A stretch of DNA of 36,664 nt, taken from assembly GCA_938030905.1 (NCBI GenBank), contig CALHIW010000013.1, forward strand, positions 1-36,664. The letters are read 5' to 3'. Position numbers and translations under genes: made by a program. Below the pieces are notes generated by a model, which saw nothing but the letters and a program-made list of their open reading frames with translations, searched no databases and was not told the origin of the DNA. Source of the DNA: Candidatus Methanomethylicia archaeon. Its GTDB lineage: Archaea; Thermoproteota; Methanomethylicia; CALHIW01. Every line of letters starts with the position of its first letter. Positions within the stretch are counted from its first letter, which is position 1. Below, piece by piece: positions 32,489 through 36,664 of the stretch.

Positions 32489-33547
32489 ATGAAAATAGCA
32501 TCTATTATTGGAGCAAGACCAAACTTCATTAAGCTTGCACCTGTTTCAAGGGAGATAAGGGGAAAGTTTAATGAAATCATTATCCACACAGGGCAGCACT
32601 ATGATTATGAGATGGATAAAGTTTTTTTCGATGAGCTTGGGATTCCTGAACCTGATTACCATTTAGATGTTGGCTCCGGATCCCATGGAGAGCAAACTGG
32701 GGAAATGTTAAAGAGGGTGGAAAAGGTACTAATTAGGGAGGAACCGGATTTAATCTTGGTTTACGGTGATACAAATACTACTTTAGCAGGAGCTTTAGCA
32801 GCTTCAAAGCTACACATTAAAGTCGGCCATATTGAAGCTGGATTGAGAAGCTTTGATAGGAGGATGCCGGAGGAGATAAATAGAATTTTAGTTGATCATT
32901 GCTCTGACTTATTGTTTTGCCCTACTAAAACAGCAGTTAAAAACCTGGAAAAAGAGGGAATTGTAAGAGGTGTCTATCTAACGGGGGATGTGATGGTTGA
33001 TGCTCTGCAAAGAAGCATAGGAATTGCAGAGAGGAACTCCAGAATTTTGGAGAAGCTAAATTTGGGTCTAAGAGATTATTATTTGGCAACTATTCATAGA
33101 GCAGAAAACACAGATGATTTTAAAAGATTAAAGGCTATTGTAGAGGCATTTTGTGAAATTGGGAACATAGTATTCCCCTGTCATCCAAGAACTGAGAAAT
33201 GTTTAAAAAACTTTGGCTTGTGGGATACACTAAAGCAAGTTAAAGTTATAAAACCAGTTGGCTATCTTGATATGCTTATATTGGAGAAAAATGCAAAGAA
33301 AATTATAACAGACTCTGGTGGTGTGCAAAAGGAGGCATATATTTTCAGGGTTCCGTGTATTACGTTAAGGGAGAATACAGAATGGATTGAGACCGTAGAA
33401 GATGGATGGAATCTACTTGTTGAAGCAGATAAAGAAAAAATTGTTAAAGTGGTGAGGGAGTTTGAGCCTAGGAATAAACAGAGAAATGTTTTTGGTGATG
33501 GAGTGGCAAGTAGGAAAATCGCAGAGATAATAGGAGGAATAAAATGA
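32489..33547 (+). CDS. wecB: UDP-N-acetylglucosamine 2-epimerase (non-hydrolysing)
   Basis: Cytoplasmic epimerase of 352 residues that interconverts UDP-GlcNAc and UDP-ManNAc. The N-terminus KIASIIGARPNFIKLAPVSR and TGQHYDYEMDKVFFDEL are the family hallmarks. Catalytic residues line up with those of the E. coli enzyme: D94 in VYGDTNTTLAGALAA, E116 in GHIEAGLRS, the Glu pair E128/E129 in RMPEEINR and H203 in ATIHRAENTDD. The C-terminal UDP-binding part has CHPRTEK, ITDSGGVQKEAYIF and PCITLRENTEW. With the wecC-like gene it would make UDP-ManNAcA. It has a strong Shine-Dalgarno sequence and stands in a region of relics, so it may be transferred; family is certain. Confidence 0.93.
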   Translation: MKIASIIGARPNFIKLAPVSREIRGKFNEIIIHTGQHYDYEMDKVFFDELGIPEPDYHLDVGSGSHGEQTGEMLKRVEKVLIREEPDLILVYGDTNTTLAGALAASKLHIKVGHIEAGLRSFDRRMPEEINRILVDHCSDLLFCPTKTAVKNLEKEGIVRGVYLTGDVMVDALQRSIGIAERNSRILEKLNLGLRDYYLATIHRAENTDDFKRLKAIVEAFCEIGNIVFPCHPRTEKCLKNFGLWDTLKQVKVIKPVGYLDMLILEKNAKKIITDSGGVQKEAYIFRVPCITLRENTEWIETVEDGWNLLVEADKEKIVKVVREFEPRNKQRNVFGDGVASRKIAEIIGGIK

Positions 33548-33779
33548 GGAAAAATTAAAAAATCTCTTTGTACACTTATCTTCTCCATCATTTATTCAGA
33601 TAGACTTGGATATGCTAGGAAGTCTTTAATGTGTGGGTTGCGTATTATAAGGCAAGAAGAGATTGTTAAATTTCTTGATAGGACACTAAAAAGACATTTT
33701 GTAGTCAAAACAATATTTTCATAGTTTGCAGGAATTCATGTTTCCATAGTAATTCCGCCCCTAAGGCATTTAGATGAGA

Positions 33780-34440
33780 TCAGTTGTAGTTGTTGGCAGT
33801 TATGAAGTGGTAAAGTGTACTAAAGTAGGATGTGAAGCATTGTTAAACCCATGTTCCTATAGTGGAGTATATGTTGGGAAATGTAGAAAAAGTTTTAGTA
33901 GTTAATAATTTCTTAAAGTTAGATGCTGTTAAGAATTTAGGTTATGGATGGCAAAATATTTTATGATTATAGGAAGCCCAACCTGAAGAGAAAAAGAAAA
34001 TTTAGTAACGAGAAGGGTTTTAGCGATACTTAGAGAAGAATTCGGCTGGAGGGTTTGGATGTACTTGTAGAATTAGCTAAATTTCTTCCAGATGTAATTT
34101 TTAGTGATGGTATCCAAGAAGATACGTTTAATAGACTTAAAGAAGACGCATCTTCAAATGTAGAATTCTTGGTTCTTTAACCAACATGAGCCTTACTCTC
34201 TATTATTAAAAAGCAAAACTTTATTGTCGGCTCTTGATGTGGGAAGCTTCTAAATGCTTTATGTGAAAATGCTTTGTGAATGTATGCCTGTTAAAATTGA
34301 GACAGTGGAATTCCAATAGTAATTGGTAATGTTGGATTTTATATTCCTTACGAAGATGCAAAGGCAACAGCAGAGGTGAGGAAAGGATTAGGAAAACATT
34401 TTCAATAGGGAATTAAAAGGAATAATAAATATTTGACATG
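33780..34440 (+). pseudogene. GT4 glycosyltransferase pseudogene after wecB
   Basis: Decayed plus-strand glycosyltransferase. An N-proximal piece reads RSVVVVGSYEVVKCTKVGCE and then YSGVYVGKCRKSF, a degraded form of the GT4 linker (G-V-D-x-x-x-F). The best-kept piece, about 34056-34180, is EGLDVLVELAKFLPDVIF, then QEDTFNRLKEDASSNVEFL, the second Rossmann domain of GT4 enzymes. Further pieces are LCECMPVKIET (the P-V-V region after the E-x7-E motif) and VIGNVGFYIPYEDAKATAEV in shifted frames to about 34430. Several frameshifts, no long frame. The start lies somewhere between the wecB stop and 33780. It was probably part of the glycan operon. Confidence 0.65.
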
Positions 34441-34499
34441 GAGGTTATAAGAGGTAAAGGAATCAATAACTAATCCTTTTTATTTTGTGCTCTAAAGGT

Positions 34500-34690
34500 T
34501 AAGACTGTAGTAGACAGAATGAACTATGTCATAGAAATATTCAAAAGAAAGAAAGTTTTGTGTCTAGAATGCGTTGATGGAAGACTGACTCACGGAAGGA
34601 TTCAAAAACAGAAAATTCCTATATTTAAGATTATAAGTGATGCTAAAGATATATGAGATATCAGATATAAATAAATGATTTTAAATTAGA
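34500..34690 (+). pseudogene. N-terminal relic of a SAM-dependent methyltransferase
   Basis: A short plus-strand run reads VDRMNYVIEIFKRKKVLCLE followed by CVDGRLTHGRIQKQKIPIFK. K-V-L-x-x-x-C-x-D-G-R-x-T-H corresponds to motif I of sugar- or lipid-modifying class I methyltransferases (V-L-D-x-G-C-x-D-G), with the Asp and Gly lost. It ends with ISDAKDI and a frame break before a DIN segment. Only about 55 residues remain. The call is tentative. Confidence 0.4.
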
Positions 34691-34772
34691 GACTTAACTA
34701 GATATGATAATATGAAAAACCTAATAGGAGGAATGATGAAATGATATATTATCTAGGATTGGGGTAGAATGT

Positions 34773-35834
34773 ATGAGGGTAACTCTTATAGGGGCTAATC
34801 CTTGGAAAATGATTAGGTTAAGGCTCATAGCTAAATCCCTAATAAAGCATGGATTCGATGTTAATGTCTTTACGCCTAGAGTTGATGTGAGATTTAGACC
34901 AAAAGTTCTCTCAGCATTTCTAAGATACTCGGCGTTTATTATTCAGGAGTTATTTATGGGTTCAGATATAATTCACTTCTTTAATATTCCTGACATATAT
35001 GGTTTAGTTCCTCTCTTAAGGAAGAGCTTTGGAAAAGCTAAACTAATTTATGATGTTAGAGGTCCTTGGGGTGATGAGCTAGTAGAGTTTGGCTATAAAT
35101 CATTGCATGGTTTGGCTGAAAGCATAGAGAGAATATTAACAGTTAAGGCTTCACTGGTTACTACGGTTAATAATATACTTGCTGAGAGAGCTAGAAAATG
35201 GGGTGCAAGAAGAGTATATGTTATCCCTAACTATCCAAGTATGGATTTTAAACCCTTAGTTAATCCTTTAGAGTTTAAACGTAAACTGGGTTTGGAGGGG
35301 AGGGTGTTGCTTTTTGTTGGTTCATTTACGAGTATTGAGTGTGCTTTAGATGTTGTATTCATTTTTTATAGGGTTTATAGGAGGATGCCTGATGTTAGAT
35401 TGGTGATGGTTGGAGATGGGGGTTTAATGCCTGAAATTAGGAGGAGTATTTTAAAGTTAGGATTAAGAGATAAGGTAATATTAACAGGATGGATTCCTCA
35501 TAGGGAAGTTGCGGATTGGATTTCTATAGCTGATCTATGTCTTCTACCTAGAAGAGAAGAGGGGGAAGCTTCCAAGTTTTTCGCTCCCGAATCTATATTG
35601 AAAGTTAATGAGTATTTAGCTTTAGGTAAACCTGTAGTTACTACTCCAGTTGGAGGCTTTAAGAATGCACCATCACCACCATTCATTATAGCTCCATTTA
35701 ATAGACTTAGTGATGCTATAATTAAAGCTTTAGAGGAACCTATTAAAGTTAAAGATCAATTAAAATATACATGGAATACATCGGAGAAAATCCTCATTAA
35801 AGCATACAATGAGTTAATTGAAAATAGTGTATAG
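34773..35834 (+). CDS. GT4 family glycosyltransferase
   Basis: Intact glycosyltransferase of 353 residues, GT-B fold. The acceptor domain starts RVTLIGANPWKMIRLRLIAK, with DIIHFFNIPDIYGLVPLL and KLIYDVRGPWGDELVEFGYK. The donor domain has RVYVIPNYPSMDFKP, RVLLFVGSFTSIECALDVVF, VRLVMVGDGGLMPEIRRSIL and VILTGWIPHREVADWISIAD. Near the end PESILKVNEYLALGKPVVTT carries an E-x7-E arrangement and GGFKNAP replaces the usual G-G-x-P-E. A surface glycan role is inferred from the neighbouring sugar genes. The start at 34773 follows a weak GGGGTAG; upstream 350 bases hold only relics. No strong TATA box is evident. Confidence 0.85.
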   Translation: MRVTLIGANPWKMIRLRLIAKSLIKHGFDVNVFTPRVDVRFRPKVLSAFLRYSAFIIQELFMGSDIIHFFNIPDIYGLVPLLRKSFGKAKLIYDVRGPWGDELVEFGYKSLHGLAESIERILTVKASLVTTVNNILAERARKWGARRVYVIPNYPSMDFKPLVNPLEFKRKLGLEGRVLLFVGSFTSIECALDVVFIFYRVYRRMPDVRLVMVGDGGLMPEIRRSILKLGLRDKVILTGWIPHREVADWISIADLCLLPRREEGEASKFFAPESILKVNEYLALGKPVVTTPVGGFKNAPSPPFIIAPFNRLSDAIIKALEEPIKVKDQLKYTWNTSEKILIKAYNELIENSV

Positions 35835-35972
35835 ATGTAATCGATTAAAACATAATTATGGCAAAGCAACGTATGAGGTGGCGTGTTGATGAGGAAGTAT
35901 TTGAGTGAGGTGTAAATTTCACTATGGCTAAATATACTAGTTGAAGTATAACATATTATGGTAAATTGATGA

Positions 35973-36664
35973 TTATTGATAAATTCTGAATATTCTAAAG
36001 TTGTATAATCTATCGATTAAGCTAATGTTAATATGTGAATTAAACTTAATAACCCCCCCTTTAAGAATAGATCTAGCCTCAAGAGGGAGATCATCAATGT
36101 TTAAAATTAAAATTGTAGCATTATATTTCTCAATAATACTATAGATACTTGTTAAATTTGCATTTCTTGGAATTGCTACTATCTCCCTATCTGTTATCCA
36201 GGCAAAAACTCTTGATGGACCATGTATAGCTATAATTTCCCCATTATCAACACTACTCATTACTCTATTAGCTAAATCTGTTAGCTGCTTTGTTGATGAT
36301 TGATTTATTGTTTTCAATACATCTTGATATTGATATGTATGGTATGTTATGGCTAGGAGGGCTATGATAAGAATAGCTAATAATAGCTTTAAACTATTAA
36401 GCCTAAATGTTCTGGATCCTCTAGTAATTTTAAGTCTTACTTGGAGTTTTGAGGATACTATGTTAATTATGGATGATGATGTTAACGTCATCATTATGAA
36501 TACTGAGAGGAGAAATCTCTTCTCAAGCCAGCCGAGTGGAAAGTATAGTGAGTATAGTATCATATGTGATGCTATAAATATTAATGGTATAGCTTTAACT
36601 ATACTATTTACTTGAGTTAAGTATAGTATTGTTAGTATTATGAATGGAGGGGTTATCCATAAAT
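35973..36664 (-). CDS. C-terminal part of a polytopic membrane protein (GT-C-like layout), cut by the window edge
   Basis: Minus-strand frame, open from the right edge of the window to a stop at 35973-35975. An internal Met at 36563 is not the real start, because the frame continues upstream with WITPPFIILTILYL and KAIPLIFIASHM, further membrane helices. Visible are about four transmembrane segments, the last LLLAILIIALLAITYHTYQY. A soluble C-terminal domain of about 125 residues follows (NRVMSSVDNGEIIAIHGPSR, FAWITDREIVAIPRN, SIYSIIEKYNATILILNIDD). Multiple helices then a small extracytoplasmic domain with a sugar-like GPSR loop is the layout of GT-C or PMT-like glycosyltransferases and other surface-glycan proteins. 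The family is not certain. Confidence 0.6.
   Translation of the reverse strand, partial: LWITPPFIILTILYLTQVNSIVKAIPLIFIASHMILYSLYFPLGWLEKRFLLSVFIMMTLTSSSIINIVSSKLQVRLKITRGSRTFRLNSLKLLLAILIIALLAITYHTYQYQDVLKTINQSSTKQLTDLANRVMSSVDNGEIIAIHGPSRVFAWITDREIVAIPRNANLTSIYSIIEKYNATILILNIDDLPLEARSILKGGVIKFNSHINISLIDRLYNFRIFRIYQ

Noticed and set aside
23000-35000. All frameshifts being sequencing errors
   Set aside because: Long core genes in the same window are clean, and there are in-frame stops and a large internal deletion (30503-30874) that single-base errors cannot produce. For the A-run indels in the GT4 gene, error remains possible.
1-36664. CRISPR array or Cas genes
   Set aside because: No regularly spaced repeats were seen; the only nuclease-like items are the tnpB relic and the DUF3782 protein, neither linked to a repeat array.

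Overview
The window looks like a chromosomal segment of an AT-rich hyperthermophilic archaeon of the Thermoprotei (crenarchaeal) type. Supporting genes are an ESCRT-III/CdvB cell-division protein, a crenarchaeal-style family B DNA polymerase, ribosomal protein L35Ae (eL33), GTP-dependent dephospho-CoA kinase, an ether-lipid UbiA prenyltransferase, a geranylgeranyl reductase, a ROK hexokinase and a DUF3782 nuclease-like protein. Most lead genes have an A/T-rich TATA box 23-30 bases before the start codon and no Shine-Dalgarno sequence, as expected for leaderless crenarchaeal mRNAs. The low-GC genes suggest a Desulfurococcales/Ignisphaera-like genome, but that is a guess made without database search.

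Region 1 (1-7.4 kb): a truncated membrane-protein gene, a B12-binding radical SAM protein, a divergent pair (geranylgeranyl reductase and a UbiE-like methyltransferase, perhaps for lipid or quinone work), a biotin-synthase-like radical SAM protein behind a duplicated promoter block, and a nucleoside phosphorylase. A wrecked IS1341-type tnpB follows, then the 3' stub of another gene.

Region 2 (7.4-23 kb) is the housekeeping core. It holds a family B polymerase whose proofreading residues are mostly replaced, L35Ae, an SDH-type ClpP-fold protease, a winged-helix protein, a PrmC/Mtq2-like methyltransferase, dephospho-CoA kinase, a three-gene overlapping operon (inositol-phosphatase family, DUF429, small-multidrug-export family), an endonuclease III pseudogene, an ESCRT-III protein, ROK kinase, an aKMT-like/NSUN methyltransferase operon, a digeranylgeranylglyceryl-phosphate synthase candidate and a DUF3782 protein.

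Region 3 (23-36.7 kb) is a decaying cell-surface glycan island. Intact genes are three that act on sugars or make sugar nucleotides (wecC-like, wecB-like, and a GT4 between IS relics), another GT4, and a truncated membrane protein. Around them lie broken genes: a GT4 with three +1 indels, a GT2 with a frameshift and a nonsense codon, a Gfo/Idh/MocA dehydrogenase with an internal deletion, another GT4, a methyltransferase, two IS6-like transposase relics and about 1.1 kb of unidentified relic. WecB/WecC would make UDP-ManNAc and UDP-ManNAcA. The wecB gene has a strong Shine-Dalgarno sequence unlike the leaderless core genes, which hints at transfer. I saw no CRISPR array, rRNA or tRNA gene and no convincing new multi-gene system. 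The most unusual objects are the exonuclease-degenerate polymerase, the nested inverted repeat at 23280-23362, and the way the glycan genes have broken.
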